64,000 bases of DNA from JAXGQD01 sp040766665 (GTDB lineage: Bacteria; Bacillota; Clostridia; Saccharofermentanales; Fastidiosipilaceae): NCBI GenBank assembly GCA_040766665.1, contig JAXGQD010000010.1, forward strand, positions 1-64,000, read 5' to 3'. Below, piece by piece: positions 1 to 9,204 of the stretch (position 1 is its first letter; each line of letters begins with the position of its first letter). Position numbers and translations under genes: made by a program. Below the pieces are notes generated by a model. It saw only the letters and a list, made by a program, of their open reading frames with translations. It ran no database searches and was not told the origin of the DNA.

Positions 1-2
1 GC

Positions 3-1523
3 AAACAGGAAGATGCCGGCCCGACCAATAACTGGGCTGCGCCTCAAGACATGTACGACAAACTCACACCGCTCTTCCGCGGCGCTATGAAAGGCCGTAC
101 CATGTACGTCATCCCTTATATCATGGGGCCTGCCGGTTCACCTTTCTCAAAGGTCGGCGTTGAGTTGACCGACAGTATTTATGTGGTGCTGAACATGCGC
201 ATTATGACCCGCATGGGTGAAGTGGCATGGCAACAATTGGGCGATTCAGCAGACTTTGTCAAAGGCCTGCATTCCAAAGCCCAAATCGATAAAGAGAATC
301 GCTACATCGTGCATTTCCCCGAAGACAACACCATCTGGTCCGTTAACTCAGGTTACGGTGGTAACGTCTTATTGGGTAAAAAATGCTTTGCTTTACGTAT
401 TGCTTCCAACCTTGCTCATAAAGAAGGCTGGATGGCTGAGCATATGCTCATCTTAGGTGTTGAAAACACCGAAACCGGCGAAACCAAATACATCACCGGC
501 GCTTTCCCCTCAGCCTGCGGTAAAACGAATCTGGCTATGCTGATTCCTCCCGCAAGCATGAAGGGCTATAAAGTTTATACGGTCGGCGATGACATTGCTT
601 GGATGCGCCCGGGTAAAGACGGCCGTCTCTGGGCCATCAACCCTGAATCGGGCTTCTTCGGCGTGGCTCCCGGCACCAGCATGAAGTCCAACCCCAATGC
701 ACTGTTAACCACTAAATCCAATACCATTTTCACCAACGTTGCTTTGACTAAAGACAACGAGCCCTGGTGGGAAGGCATGGGTGTGGACGCTCCTGCAGAA
801 GCGACCGATTGGCTGGGCAAACCTTGGACACCGGAATCCACTGATAAAGCGGCTCATCCCAACTCACGCTTTACCGCTCCCGCCTCACAGTGCCCCAGCA
901 TTTCCGATAAGTGGGAAGATCCCGAGGGCGTTCCTGTCTCGGCGATTCTCTTCGGCGGACGTCGCGCTAAAACCGCACCTCTGGTCTACCAATCATTTGA
1001 CTGGAATCATGGTGTCTTTGTCGGTTCGACCATGGCCTCCGAGACAACAGCGGCCGCAGCCGGTGCTGTCGGCGTGGTGCGTCGCGATCCTATGGCGATG
1101 CTGCCTTTCTGCGGTTACAACATGGGCGACTACTTCCAGCACTGGATTGACATGGGTAAGAAGATTGAACATCAACCGCTGATTTTCAATGTCAACTGGT
1201 TCCAAACCGACGATAACGGCAAGTTTGCCTGGCCCGGATTTGGTGATAACTTCCGCGTCATTGAATGGATTTTGAAACGTTGCGACGGCAAAGTGGATGC
1301 AGTGGAAAGCCCCATCGGCTATCTGCCCAAAGCTGAAGATATTAATCTTGACGGCTTGGATGATTTCGATGTCGAGCAACTGAAAAAACTTCTGGTGATT
1401 GATAAAGATGTTTGGGCAAGCGAAATCGCCGGTATGGAAGAACATCTGGCCAAATTCGACCGTCTGCCTAAAGAACTGAAGCATCAGCTGGACGCTTTGA
1501 AAGAGCGTTTTGCCAAAGCTTGA
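3..1523 (+). CDS. pckG: Phosphoenolpyruvate carboxykinase (GTP), 5' end outside window
   Basis: Converts oxaloacetate and GTP to PEP, CO2 and GDP in the cytosol, linking C4 acids to glycolysis. The frame is open from base 3, and the residues before the first ATG (position 51) already match the family (NNWxxP), so the true start lies upstream of the window. Visible signatures are MKGRTMYVIP, the kinase-1a P-loop FPSACGKTNLAM near visible residue 168 and the kinase-2 motif VGDDIAWM. The C-terminus is complete. GTP-type enzymes are unrelated in sequence to the ATP-type enzyme common in many Bacillota. A terminator hairpin follows the stop, so this gene ends its transcription unit. A long antisense open frame here is only a codon-bias shadow. 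Confidence 0.94.
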   Translation, partial: KQEDAGPTNNWAAPQDMYDKLTPLFRGAMKGRTMYVIPYIMGPAGSPFSKVGVELTDSIYVVLNMRIMTRMGEVAWQQLGDSADFVKGLHSKAQIDKENRYIVHFPEDNTIWSVNSGYGGNVLLGKKCFALRIASNLAHKEGWMAEHMLILGVENTETGETKYITGAFPSACGKTNLAMLIPPASMKGYKVYTVGDDIAWMRPGKDGRLWAINPESGFFGVAPGTSMKSNPNALLTTKSNTIFTNVALTKDNEPWWEGMGVDAPAEATDWLGKPWTPESTDKAAHPNSRFTAPASQCPSISDKWEDPEGVPVSAILFGGRRAKTAPLVYQSFDWNHGVFVGSTMASETTAAAAGAVGVVRRDPMAMLPFCGYNMGDYFQHWIDMGKKIEHQPLIFNVNWFQTDDNGKFAWPGFGDNFRVIEWILKRCDGKVDAVESPIGYLPKAEDINLDGLDDFDVEQLKKLLVIDKDVWASEIAGMEEHLAKFDRLPKELKHQLDALKERFAKA

Positions 1524-1574
1524 GTTATCGCCCTTGAGACGTTTATAATACGTCACAGGCTGTTAAGCTAAATC

Positions 1575-1606
1575 AAAGCCTCGACACGCAAGTGTTGGGG
1601 CTTTTT
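1575..1606 (+). terminator. Rho-independent terminator of pckG
   Basis: A GC-containing hairpin (AAGCCTCGACAC, loop GCAA, GTGTTGGGGCTT) is followed by a T-run. It lies 50 bases after the pckG stop and directly before the next gene. A GTG inside the hairpin is in frame with the next gene but is unlikely to be its start. Confidence 0.8.
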
Positions 1607-1621
1607 CTAAGTGAGAAAGAT

Positions 1622-2104
1622 ATGGCAAAAATGGAAGCGTTGATTGCCGGTCAACGCTACAAGCTTGAATCAAGTGCTGATGTTGAGGCAATGCGGGAAG
1701 TCATTGCTGAGACAAATGCGCGCCTGGATGAAATCAGGTCAGCGCAGCTCGGCATCGGGCAGCGGGAGTTGTTTGTCCTAAGTCTCTTAGAGGCTGTGGC
1801 TGAACTTGGGGATTTACAAGCCCGCCTCCAAGCTGAAACAGCGTCTTCAGAAGATAAGCAAGCTGCGGCTGCATTCAGTGAAATTGCTGCTCTGCAAAGC
1901 AGAGTGCAGTTCCTGGAAGCCGCATTGGATTTTGCCCAACAAAGCACGGTGGCCAAGCAGAAGCAAACTGTGCGCAAACGCCGGGACAAGACAAAAACCA
2001 GCCCAAAACGCGAAAAAAACAGTCGCGGCATCGACTTTGCCGAACGGCAGCCGGAACTTCCGGGTCTGACGAATGAACCTTTATCCGGAGGCAAGGAAAG
2101 ATGA
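1622..2104 (+). CDS. zapA: ZapA-like cell-division protein
   Basis: A small protein of about 160 residues. Its first 60 residues (ALIAGQRYKLES, then an Ala/Glu-rich amphipathic segment) fit the ZapA fold, a dimer that bundles FtsZ filaments at the division site. A long coiled-coil-prone middle (LLEAVAELGDLQARLQ) and a basic, disordered tail rich in Lys/Arg follow. The ATG at 1622 was chosen because an upstream in-frame GTG lies inside the terminator of the preceding gene. The next gene follows 16 bases after the stop, so the two are probably co-transcribed. A zapA-like gene before a U32 gene is a common clostridial arrangement. The ZapA assignment rests on short similarity, and the C-terminal half has no recognised domain. 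Confidence 0.62.
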   Translation: MAKMEALIAGQRYKLESSADVEAMREVIAETNARLDEIRSAQLGIGQRELFVLSLLEAVAELGDLQARLQAETASSEDKQAAAAFSEIAALQSRVQFLEAALDFAQQSTVAKQKQTVRKRRDKTKTSPKREKNSRGIDFAERQPELPGLTNEPLSGGKER

Positions 2105-2120
2105 GCGGGAGAGATCAAAG

Positions 2121-4514
2121 ATGACATATAAACTCGAGCTCTTGGCTCCGGCCGGAAGCAGGGCAGGTTTATCTGCTGCTATCGCTGCGGGTGCAGATGC
2201 CCTCTATTTCGGCCTGGGTGATTTCAATGCCCGGGGCGCGGCAGCCAATCTGAGCACAACCGAACTCCCAGAAATAATGGAGCTCGCCAGCTTATACGAC
2301 GTTAAAACCTATCTGACACTCAATACCTTACTCCGCGATGCGGAGCTGGTAGATGCCCTGCGCCTGGCTGAAGCGGCCTACCGAGCGGGGGTAGACGCCG
2401 TTATTTTACAAGACAAAGGTTTGGCTTTGCTCTTGAAAAGCGAGTTTCCCGATTGGGCTTTACACGGAAGTACCCAGATGAGTCTGACCCACCCGGAAGC
2501 CTTGTATGAGGCCGCTGAACTTGGTTTAAAACGTGTCATTCTGCCGCGGGAACTGAGTCAGGATGAGATGACTGTGATGACGGAAACAGCGCGCAGCCTG
2601 CAACTTGAAACAGAGATTTTCGTCCACGGTGCGCTTTGCGTCTGTGTTTCAGGCCAATGTGCTTTGAGTTATTTCAACGGCGGACGCTCAGCGAATCGCG
2701 GGGCTTGTGCCCAGGCTTGCCGTTTGGATTATCAGCTGGAAGTGGACGGCAAAAAACGGGCCGAAGCACCGCTCTTATCACCAAAAGATCAGGCATTAAT
2801 CAATGAACTACGTGCGATAAAAGACCTGGGTATTCACTCCATCAAAATTGAAGGTCGGCGACGCACACCCCTTTATGCCGCAACGACATGTGCCGTTTAC
2901 CGTCAGGTTCTGGATGAGATAGAGGAGAACGATCAAACACACGGAGCCACTGCTGAACAGGAAAAGGATTTACTGCTTGCTTTCAACCGAGGCGGTGCAT
3001 TTACTCGTCAATGGTTTGCCAACGAGCGTAAATCGGCCTTCCTGAGCGGCGGCTGGCCGGGGAGTTATGGTATCAAACTCGGTCCGGTGGTTGAGATTCA
3101 GCCTCAAAACGGCCTCATCCAAGTACGAAACACTGCAGGTGCAGATTTAGATGCAGACATCATTGCAGGCTCTGTGATTGCCTTGCGCGATGATTATGAG
3201 CAAAAAGAATTGGCTTCGGCTCCCATCGGAAAACTGCAAAAGAGCGGTGGACTCATCGCCATCAAAGCCTTTCACCCCCAGCTTCTGCGACAACTGACAC
3301 GAGGTTGCACCGCCTACTTAATGCAGTCCAAGCGCCTGCAACAAAATGCTACCAGTTTAAAGCTACCCAAACGACGGGTCTTGGATTATAGCCTTGTGAG
3401 TCATGAAAATGAAACTTTTTTAGTAGGCCAAAGCGGCTCTTGGAGTAGCCGAGTTGCGCTGCAGCAGGATGCCCAATATCCGGTCTTGGACCAAGAAAAA
3501 GTCATTCGTTCACTCTCAAAATTGGGTGAGACTCCCTTTTATCCCGGCAAGCTCAAGATTGACAGCGACTTGCAACTGCCCTTGTCTGTTTTGAACGAAG
3601 CACGCCGCCAAATTTGTGCGGAACTCAGCACCGCCATAGTCGCGGATAAAAAACGTCATCCCGGGGCGAAGGTTGCTTCCGCCACTCAAACGGCAGGATT
3701 ACGTGAGTGGCTCAGACCTCTCATTCTACAGTCGCAGACGCATACTTCTGTTCCTGTAGGGAAGGAACTTCGCTATTTTTATAGCAACACACTGACACGT
3801 GAACAGCTGGAAAGGGAGTACAGGAAGGATGACAGACTGGTTTTACCGCTAGATCTGGTTTATGCCGACCCTGACTTGCGTGAGTGGGTGGCCCAGGATA
3901 AAGCGGGACGAATTGAACTGGCTTTACCGCTTATTTTCAGTCGTGAGAATCGGCAGAACTGGCAAAACAATCTCAAAACGCTCTGTCAATCGGCTCCCCG
4001 TGTCCTGCATTGTGCAACAGCGGGCGGCAAGGCCTGGACCGAAGAGATTCCCAATTTGCGCTGGACACAGGACAGTGCCTCTCATGTGATGAACCGTTGG
4101 GCAGCCATTTGGACATTGGCTCAAGGTGCTTTGAGTATTTTGCCGGCTGATGAACTTACTGCAGCGGATTGCCTGGAATTAGCCCAGGCGTTGCGTGAAG
4201 AGCTTGACGCATGGGACCTGACTCAGGTAGAGACGCGTTTCACGTTGCAGCTAGCCGGTCCGCGCAGAGCCATGTATTGTCGACACTGCAGTCTAGGCTT
4301 GAGAAGAGAGGGTTGCCATGCCTGTCACGGAAAGCGTGCCGAACTTGTGGAATGCAGTAGTGAAAATGTGATTAAACTGGTATTTCATCCTCATGCCGAC
4401 TGCTGCACAGAGCTGTTGACAGAAAAAGCAGTCCTGAATCAAGCCTTTACGGAACTGGCCGATAAGGCCGATTGGCCCGGCAGTATGCTCTTACGCTATA
4501 ATATCTGCCTGTAA
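2121..4514 (+). CDS. Peptidase U32 family protein with DUF3656 (RlhA-like)
   Basis: About 797 residues. The N-terminal TIM-barrel-like U32 domain opens with LELLAPAG and carries the U32 signature around positions 2620-2680 (HGALCVCVSGQCALS, then a cysteine cluster CAQAC), expected to bind an Fe-S cluster. The middle is a DUF3656-type region, and the C-terminus has a separate Cys-rich segment (CRHCSLGLRREGCHAC). Members with this architecture include E. coli RlhA, which hydroxylates a 23S rRNA cytidine, so an RNA hydroxylation role is more plausible than proteolysis, by family inference only. Start ATG 2121 follows a GGGAGAG Shine-Dalgarno; an earlier in-frame ATG lies inside the previous gene. 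No terminator separates it from dut. Confidence 0.85.
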   Translation: MTYKLELLAPAGSRAGLSAAIAAGADALYFGLGDFNARGAAANLSTTELPEIMELASLYDVKTYLTLNTLLRDAELVDALRLAEAAYRAGVDAVILQDKGLALLLKSEFPDWALHGSTQMSLTHPEALYEAAELGLKRVILPRELSQDEMTVMTETARSLQLETEIFVHGALCVCVSGQCALSYFNGGRSANRGACAQACRLDYQLEVDGKKRAEAPLLSPKDQALINELRAIKDLGIHSIKIEGRRRTPLYAATTCAVYRQVLDEIEENDQTHGATAEQEKDLLLAFNRGGAFTRQWFANERKSAFLSGGWPGSYGIKLGPVVEIQPQNGLIQVRNTAGADLDADIIAGSVIALRDDYEQKELASAPIGKLQKSGGLIAIKAFHPQLLRQLTRGCTAYLMQSKRLQQNATSLKLPKRRVLDYSLVSHENETFLVGQSGSWSSRVALQQDAQYPVLDQEKVIRSLSKLGETPFYPGKLKIDSDLQLPLSVLNEARRQICAELSTAIVADKKRHPGAKVASATQTAGLREWLRPLILQSQTHTSVPVGKELRYFYSNTLTREQLEREYRKDDRLVLPLDLVYADPDLREWVAQDKAGRIELALPLIFSRENRQNWQNNLKTLCQSAPRVLHCATAGGKAWTEEIPNLRWTQDSASHVMNRWAAIWTLAQGALSILPADELTAADCLELAQALREELDAWDLTQVETRFTLQLAGPRRAMYCRHCSLGLRREGCHACHGKRAELVECSSENVIKLVFHPHADCCTELLTEKAVLNQAFTELADKADWPGSMLLRYNICL

Positions 4515-4547
4515 TTATTTCCGAAAAGATGAAGTGGGGAACGAGAG

Positions 4548-5051
4548 ATGAAAAATAAACCCAAACTCTATATTGAGCTGATTCGCGAGACGGCCGTCCT
4601 GCCTTTCTATGTACACGAGGGCGATGCCGGTATGGACGTCTGCGCAGCCGCCGAGGTGGAGCTTGCTCCAGGCGAAAGCAAATTGGTGCCCACCGGCTTA
4701 ATTCTACATATTCCCCGGGGTTACGAGGTGCAGGTGCGACCGCGCAGCGGCCTTTCACTTAAAACTAGACTACGTCTACCCAACAGTCCCGGTACCATCG
4801 ATTCCGGTTTTAAAGACGAGTTGCATGTGGTGATGCATAACAGCAGCCAGCAAACGGACGCTAGTGTTTTGCTTTTGGACTGTAACGAAAAAGGGAATCG
4901 GGAAGGACACTACAAAATTCATATCGGTGACCGCATTGCTCAGTTGGTCATGGCTGAAGTTGCGGAAGCGGAAATCTGTGAGGGTAAAGCCCCCGAGGAT
5001 ACGAGCACGGTCGAGGACCGTGGCGGCGGTTTCGGGCATAGTGGTATATAA
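4548..5051 (+). CDS. dut: dUTP diphosphatase (dUTPase)
   Basis: Hydrolyses dUTP to dUMP and PPi, keeping uracil out of DNA and supplying dTMP synthesis. All five trimeric dUTPase motifs are visible: DAGMDV (I), RPRSGLS (II), PGTIDSGFKDEL (III, with the catalytic Asp), GDRIAQLV (IV) and the C-terminal arm RGGGFGHSG (V) that closes over the active site. At 167 residues it is some 20 longer than usual, owing to a hydrophilic insertion around residues 103-122 between motifs III and IV. A GAGAG Shine-Dalgarno precedes the ATG. It sits 27 bases before tsaD. Confidence 0.95.
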   Translation: MKNKPKLYIELIRETAVLPFYVHEGDAGMDVCAAAEVELAPGESKLVPTGLILHIPRGYEVQVRPRSGLSLKTRLRLPNSPGTIDSGFKDELHVVMHNSSQQTDASVLLLDCNEKGNREGHYKIHIGDRIAQLVMAEVAEAEICEGKAPEDTSTVEDRGGGFGHSGI

Positions 5052-5078
5052 CAGCGGTATTTAGAGGAAACAAGAGTC

Positions 5079-6125
5079 ATGTTGGTATTGGGAATTGAAT
5101 CATCTTGCGATGAAACGGCAGTGGCCATCGTGGAAAATGGCAGAAAGACCCTCAGTTCAGTCATCGCATCACAAGCTGAATTACACAGCCATTTCGGTGG
5201 GGTCGTCCCCGAAATAGCTGCGCGTCAGCATGTTTCCGCCATCATTCCGACGCTCGATTTATGTTTACGCAAAGCCGAGTTAGAATTGACAGCCATCGAC
5301 GCTATAGGGGTCACTTCAGGTCCCGGTCTGGTGGGCGCACTGCTAATTGGCGTGACTGCAGCCAAAGCCCTTGCTTCCGTAAGCCAAAAGCCCCTATATG
5401 AAGTCAATCATATCGCCGGACATATTGCTGCAAACTATTTGGCGCACCCTGAGCTGCAACCTCCTTTTGTATGCTTGGTGGCTTCGGGTGGCCACAGCCA
5501 TATTGTGTATGTGGAAGACTATACGCGTTACCGCGTCATCGGACGCACACGCGATGATGCGGCGGGAGAAGCCTTTGACAAAGTGGCACGTGTCCTGGGT
5601 TTAACTTATCCGGGAGGCCCGGCCATCGAGCAGGCGGCGAAGCAGGGCGACAAACAGCGCTATGCATTTACAGAGGCCAAGGTCAGCGATCATCCCTTTG
5701 ACTTTTCATTCAGCGGTTTAAAAACGCAAGCCCTTACCCAGTACCAGCAGGCACAGCAAAGGGCGCAGCGAGAAGGTAGAGCCCTGCATGAACTGTTCTC
5801 GGTCGAGGATTTTGCCGCTTCTTTTCAAGAAGCGTTGATCAGTAATTTAGTGCATAAAACGATGGCTGCCGCCGCGGAATGTCAAAGCAGCAAGCTCGTT
5901 TTGGCAGGGGGCGTCGCTGCCAACCGCGCTTTGCGGGAAAAATTCGCGGCCGCTACGGAGACGGCAGGCCTGGCCTTTTACTGTCCGCCACTATCCCTCT
6001 GTACCGATAACGCAGAGATGATTGCCGCAGCGGCATATTTCGAAGCAGCAGCAGGAACGAAGCGCGCAGACGCAAGGCTCAACGCTAAGCCGTCATGGCG
6101 CATGGAGATCAGGGCAAATGGCTAA
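5079..6125 (+). CDS. tsaD: tRNA N6-adenosine threonylcarbamoyltransferase
   Basis: Transfers the threonylcarbamoyl group onto A37 of ANN-decoding tRNAs, together with TsaB and TsaE, which are not in the window. The 348-residue ASKHA-fold protein is complete, with LGIESSCDETAVAIV at the N-terminus, the metal-binding HIAGH motif (VNHIAGHI), the ASGGHSH loop, DDAAGEAFDKVAR and a final AGGVAANRALR / CTDNAEMIA pair. Start ATG 5079 follows GAGGAAAC. Its 3' end overlaps smpB by 8 bases, suggesting translational coupling. Confidence 0.96.
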   Translation: MLVLGIESSCDETAVAIVENGRKTLSSVIASQAELHSHFGGVVPEIAARQHVSAIIPTLDLCLRKAELELTAIDAIGVTSGPGLVGALLIGVTAAKALASVSQKPLYEVNHIAGHIAANYLAHPELQPPFVCLVASGGHSHIVYVEDYTRYRVIGRTRDDAAGEAFDKVARVLGLTYPGGPAIEQAAKQGDKQRYAFTEAKVSDHPFDFSFSGLKTQALTQYQQAQQRAQREGRALHELFSVEDFAASFQEALISNLVHKTMAAAAECQSSKLVLAGGVAANRALREKFAAATETAGLAFYCPPLSLCTDNAEMIAAAAYFEAAAGTKRADARLNAKPSWRMEIRANG

Positions 6126-6582
6126 ACAAAAGGGTTTCAAGACTATTAGCGACAACCGTAAGGCCTTTCATGAGTACCATATTATGGAACGTTTTGAGGC
6201 GGGTATTGTTTTAAGTGGCACGGAAGTTAAATCACTGCGGGCCGGTCGGGTCAATTTAAACGACAGCTATGCCAATGTCAAAAACGGTGAGCTCTACTTA
6301 CTTGGCGTGCACATCAGCCCTTATGAACAAGGCAATCGCTTTAATCTGGACCCCATTCGCGATAGAAAGCTCTTGATGCATAAACGTGAAATCAATAAAC
6401 TCTATGGCCAAGTGAAACAAGAGGGACTGACCTTGGTGCCGACCAAACTTTATTTTAAGGACGGACGCGTTAAAGTGGAAATCGCTTTGGCAAAAGGCAA
6501 AAAAGATTACGACAAACGACAAACGCAGATTAAAAAAACCGCAGACAGAGAAATCGCCCAACGCTTGAAAAGGCAAGAGTGA
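6118..6582 (+). CDS. smpB: SsrA-binding protein SmpB
   Basis: Binds tmRNA and delivers it to stalled ribosomes for trans-translation. The 154-residue OB-fold protein shows the family hallmarks: the N-terminal NRKAFHEYHI, LSGTEVKSLR, the NLNDSY segment, YEQGNRFNLDP, and a basic C-terminal tail (KKDYDKRQTQIKK) that folds in the mRNA channel. Start ATG 6118 overlaps the end of tsaD; the frame stays open upstream but that part is tsaD in another frame. The tmRNA gene (ssrA), often adjacent, is not here: only 133 bases separate smpB from rpsB. Confidence 0.95.
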   Translation: MAKQKGFKTISDNRKAFHEYHIMERFEAGIVLSGTEVKSLRAGRVNLNDSYANVKNGELYLLGVHISPYEQGNRFNLDPIRDRKLLMHKREINKLYGQVKQEGLTLVPTKLYFKDGRVKVEIALAKGKKDYDKRQTQIKKTADREIAQRLKRQE

Positions 6583-6715
6583 CGTGCTAAACTGTTCAAG
6601 GTTTTTGATGCCCATTACACACACAGGCGTACGAATGTTGCCCAACTGCACAACAAAAAGTTTCGGTGCAGGCAAAGGTTAGTGCTTGTGGAGGAAAAAA
6701 CAGGAGGAAAATTAA

Positions 6716-7561
6716 ATGGCAGTCATCAGCATGAAACAGCTCTTAGAAGCCGGTGTCCACTTTGGTCACCAAACCCGCCGCTGGAATCCCAAAATGGCGG
6801 AGTATATCTACACCGAACGTAACGGTATCTACATTATCGACTTACAGAAAACCGTCAAAAAGGCCGATCAGGCTTATATGTTCATCCGTGAAGTATCGGA
6901 GAACGATGGAACGGTGCTCTTCGTCGGTACCAAAAAACAAGCCCAGGATTCAATTAGAGAAGAAGCCGAACGTTGCGGCATGTTCTACATGAACAACCGT
7001 TGGTTGGGCGGTACACTGACCAACTTCAGCACGATTAAAACCCGCATCAATCGCTTGAAAGAACTCGAGCGCATGAAAGAAGACGGCAGCATGGACGTTT
7101 TGCCGAAAAAAGAAGTGGCCCAACTCGCCTTGGAACAAGAAAAGTTGGAAGCCAATCTAGGTGGCATTAAAGATATGAAACGTTTGCCGGACTGCCTTTT
7201 TGTGGTTGACCCTAAAAAAGAACACATCGCCGTAAAAGAAGCTCGTCGTCTGGGCATTCCTATTGTGGGCATTGTTGATACCAACTGTGATCCCGACGAA
7301 GTGGACTATGTCATTCCCGGTAACGATGACGCCATCCGTGCGGTTAAACTGATTGCCGGAAAAATGGCCGATGCCGTTATCGAAGGCAAACAAGGCGAAC
7401 AACTGCAGATGGAAGGCAATGACATGCCTGCCGCTGAAGCAGTCGATGTGAAACCCGATATAGAAGAAATCGTCGCAGCAGAAGAAAGTGACGTAGAAGT
7501 TGCCGAAGCGGCACCGGCTGCAGTCGCTGAGACTGTTGAAGAAGCCACAGTAACAGAATAA
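6716..7561 (+). CDS. rpsB: 30S ribosomal protein S2
   Basis: A structural protein of the small subunit, bound on the solvent side between head and body. The start has a strong AGGAGGA Shine-Dalgarno. Family signatures include LLEAGVHFGHQTRRWNPKM at the N-terminus, NNRWLGGTLTNF and GIPIVGIVDTNCDPD. At 281 residues it is longer than most S2 proteins because of an acidic, Ala/Glu-rich C-terminal tail after residue 235, probably disordered. It is followed after 12 bases by tsf, the universal partner of rpsB. The 133-base upstream gap probably holds the operon promoter and leader, but no confident -35/-10 pair stands out. Confidence 0.97.
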   Translation: MAVISMKQLLEAGVHFGHQTRRWNPKMAEYIYTERNGIYIIDLQKTVKKADQAYMFIREVSENDGTVLFVGTKKQAQDSIREEAERCGMFYMNNRWLGGTLTNFSTIKTRINRLKELERMKEDGSMDVLPKKEVAQLALEQEKLEANLGGIKDMKRLPDCLFVVDPKKEHIAVKEARRLGIPIVGIVDTNCDPDEVDYVIPGNDDAIRAVKLIAGKMADAVIEGKQGEQLQMEGNDMPAAEAVDVKPDIEEIVAAEESDVEVAEAAPAAVAETVEEATVTE

Positions 7562-7573
7562 TTGGAGGAAAAA

Positions 7574-8224
7574 ATGGCTGATATTTCAATTGCATTAATT
7601 AAAGAGTTACGCGAGAAGACCGGTTCGGGCATGATGGATGTCAAGAAAGCACTGGTCGAGAGCGACGGAGATATGGAAAAAGCCATCGCATGGCTGCGTG
7701 AGAAGGGTATCGCAACAGCGGCTAAAAAGTCTTCCAGAGTTGCCGCTGAGGGAATTGTTGATTCATACATTCATGCCGGCGGACGCGTAGGCGTATTGAT
7801 CGAAGTCAATATTGAGACGGATTTTGCCGCTAAGAGTGAAGAGTTTATTCAGTTTGTAAAAGACTGCGCGATGCAGGTCGCTGCGATGAACCCGCGTTGG
7901 GTGAGCCGTGACGAAGTACCGGAGTCTGAGCTGGAAAAAGAGCGTGAAATCGTGCGTAACCAGGCCTTAAATGAAGGTAAGCCCGAAAAAATCGTGGACA
8001 AGATTGTAGACGGCCGCATGAACAAGTTCTATTCGGACTACTGTCTGCTCGATCAAGCTTTCGTCAAAGATGATTCGAAGACCATCGCCGATTTGCTGCA
8101 GGAAAAGATTCTGAAAATCGGAGAGAAGATTTCCATTCGCCGTTTTGCCCGCTATGAGGTCGGCGAAGGCATTGAGAAAAAAGTGGATGACTTTGCCGCC
8201 GAAGTCGCTGCTCAACTAGGTTAA
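7574..8224 (+). CDS. tsf: Elongation factor Ts
   Basis: The GDP/GTP exchange factor of EF-Tu. The 216-residue protein begins with the UBA-like N-domain (IKELREKTGSGMMDVKKAL), followed by the core with the ETDFAAKSEEF segment that contacts EF-Tu. It is shorter than the E. coli protein of about 283 residues, which is usual for compact Bacillota versions. Start ATG 7574 was taken because TTGGAGGAAAAA immediately upstream is the Shine-Dalgarno; an in-frame TTG within that site is not a credible start. A strong terminator ends the rpsB-tsf unit. Confidence 0.96.
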   Translation: MADISIALIKELREKTGSGMMDVKKALVESDGDMEKAIAWLREKGIATAAKKSSRVAAEGIVDSYIHAGGRVGVLIEVNIETDFAAKSEEFIQFVKDCAMQVAAMNPRWVSRDEVPESELEKEREIVRNQALNEGKPEKIVDKIVDGRMNKFYSDYCLLDQAFVKDDSKTIADLLQEKILKIGEKISIRRFARYEVGEGIEKKVDDFAAEVAAQLG

Positions 8225-8227
8225 GCG

Positions 8228-8254
8228 AAGTGCCCCACTCGGGGCACTTTTTTT
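8228..8254 (+). terminator. Terminator of rpsB-tsf
   Basis: Perfect stem AAGTGCCCC / GGGGCACTT with a 4-base loop and a run of T directly after it, 3 bases past the tsf stop. Confidence 0.9.
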
Positions 8255-8310
8255 AAGTCTAAAAAAATCGATAACGCTCGTGTACTCGAAAAGTCTCGGA
8301 GGAAAAAGTG

Positions 8311-9015
8311 ATGGACATCAAGTATAAACGCATTCTTTTAAAAGTATCCGGTGAAGCGCTGGCTGGTGAAAAAGGTTGGGGTTTAGATAATAACACCTTG
8401 ATTGCACTCGGACGCAGCATCAAAGAGGTGGCTGATCTGGGGGTTGAAATAGCCATCGTCGTCGGCGGGGGTAACTTTTGGCGTGGGCGCAGCTCGGAAG
8501 GCATGGACCGCGTGACCGCCGATCACATGGGTATGCTGGCCACACAGATTAATGCCTTAGCCTTGAGTGATGCTTTGGAACAAGCCGGTGCCGTGACCCG
8601 AGTCATGAGCGCCATAGAAATGCGTCAGATTGCAGAACTGTACATCCGTAAAAGAGCCACCCGTCATTTGGAAAAAGGTCGCATCGTGATTTTTTCCTGC
8701 GGTACCGGTAACCCGTTTTTTTCAACGGATTCAGCCATGGCTTTGCGCGCGGCTGAAATTGAAGCCGACCTCGTTCTGAAAGCAACCAATGTTGATGGTG
8801 TCTACGACAAGGATCCCAAGAAACATAGCGATGCCGTCAAATTCACAAGTCTCACGCACCTGGATGTGCTGCAGAAACAGTTGCAGGTGATGGATTCCAA
8901 TGCCGCAGCGATCTGCCGCGATAATCATCTGCGCATCGCCGTTTTCAGTCTGCAGGAGAGCGATAACATCCGTCGTATCGTTTTAGGTGAAGAGATAGGG
9001 ACCATGGTCTATTGA
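8311..9015 (+). CDS. pyrH: Uridylate kinase (UMP kinase)
   Basis: Phosphorylates UMP to UDP, feeding all pyrimidine nucleotides. The 234-residue amino-acid-kinase fold shows KVSGEAL at the phosphate-binding start, VVGGGNFWRG, the GTGNPFFSTDSA loop and DPKKH...AVKF. The bacterial enzyme is a hexamer regulated by GTP and UTP. The ATG at 8311 is preferred over the adjacent GTG at 8308 because of better spacing from GGAGGA. It stands between two terminators, so it may have its own promoter, though I could not identify one in the 86-base gap after tsf. Confidence 0.95.
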   Translation: MDIKYKRILLKVSGEALAGEKGWGLDNNTLIALGRSIKEVADLGVEIAIVVGGGNFWRGRSSEGMDRVTADHMGMLATQINALALSDALEQAGAVTRVMSAIEMRQIAELYIRKRATRHLEKGRIVIFSCGTGNPFFSTDSAMALRAAEIEADLVLKATNVDGVYDKDPKKHSDAVKFTSLTHLDVLQKQLQVMDSNAAAICRDNHLRIAVFSLQESDNIRRIVLGEEIGTMVY

Positions 9016-9069
9016 GCTGACGGAGCGGCTTCAGTGCTTCGGCTTAGTAGAAAAAACCTGAATATAGCG

Positions 9070-9103
9070 AGCGCCGTGTCCTGCTACGCGGCGCTTTTGT
9101 TTT
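9070..9103 (+). terminator. Terminator downstream of pyrH
   Basis: Hairpin AGCGCCG / CGGCGCT with a loop of about 12 bases followed by TTTTGTTTT, 54 bases after the pyrH stop. Confidence 0.75.
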
Positions 9104-9169
9104 ACCATTTTGAGGGCAAAAGTCTCAGCCAAATCGCTCTATGTCCGGGGAGCTGTATCGCTTCAAAGC

Positions 9170-9178
9170 TGTTATAAT
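9170..9178 (+). promoter_or_regulatory. Extended -10 promoter for frr-uppS-cdsA-dxr
   Basis: TGTTATAAT is a perfect extended -10 element (TGn plus TATAAT) 27 bases before the frr start. No good -35 hexamer is visible at 17 bases upstream, which an extended -10 can tolerate. It follows a terminator, consistent with the start of a new transcription unit. Confidence 0.65.
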
Positions 9179-9204
9179 GTTAAGGAAAACAGGAGGTAGA
9201 GATT

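Noticed and set aside
993..1556. Long open frame of 187 codons antisense to pckG
   Set aside because: Mirror of a well-conserved gene, no ribosome-binding site, no family resemblance; a codon-bias shadow.
6583..6715. tmRNA (ssrA) gene next to smpB
   Set aside because: Only 133 bases are available and no tRNA-like ends are visible.
7306..7770. Open frame of 154 codons antisense to rpsB/tsf
   Set aside because: Runs opposite two ribosome-related genes and is Ser/Ala-rich in the way expected of antisense Glu/Ala codons.
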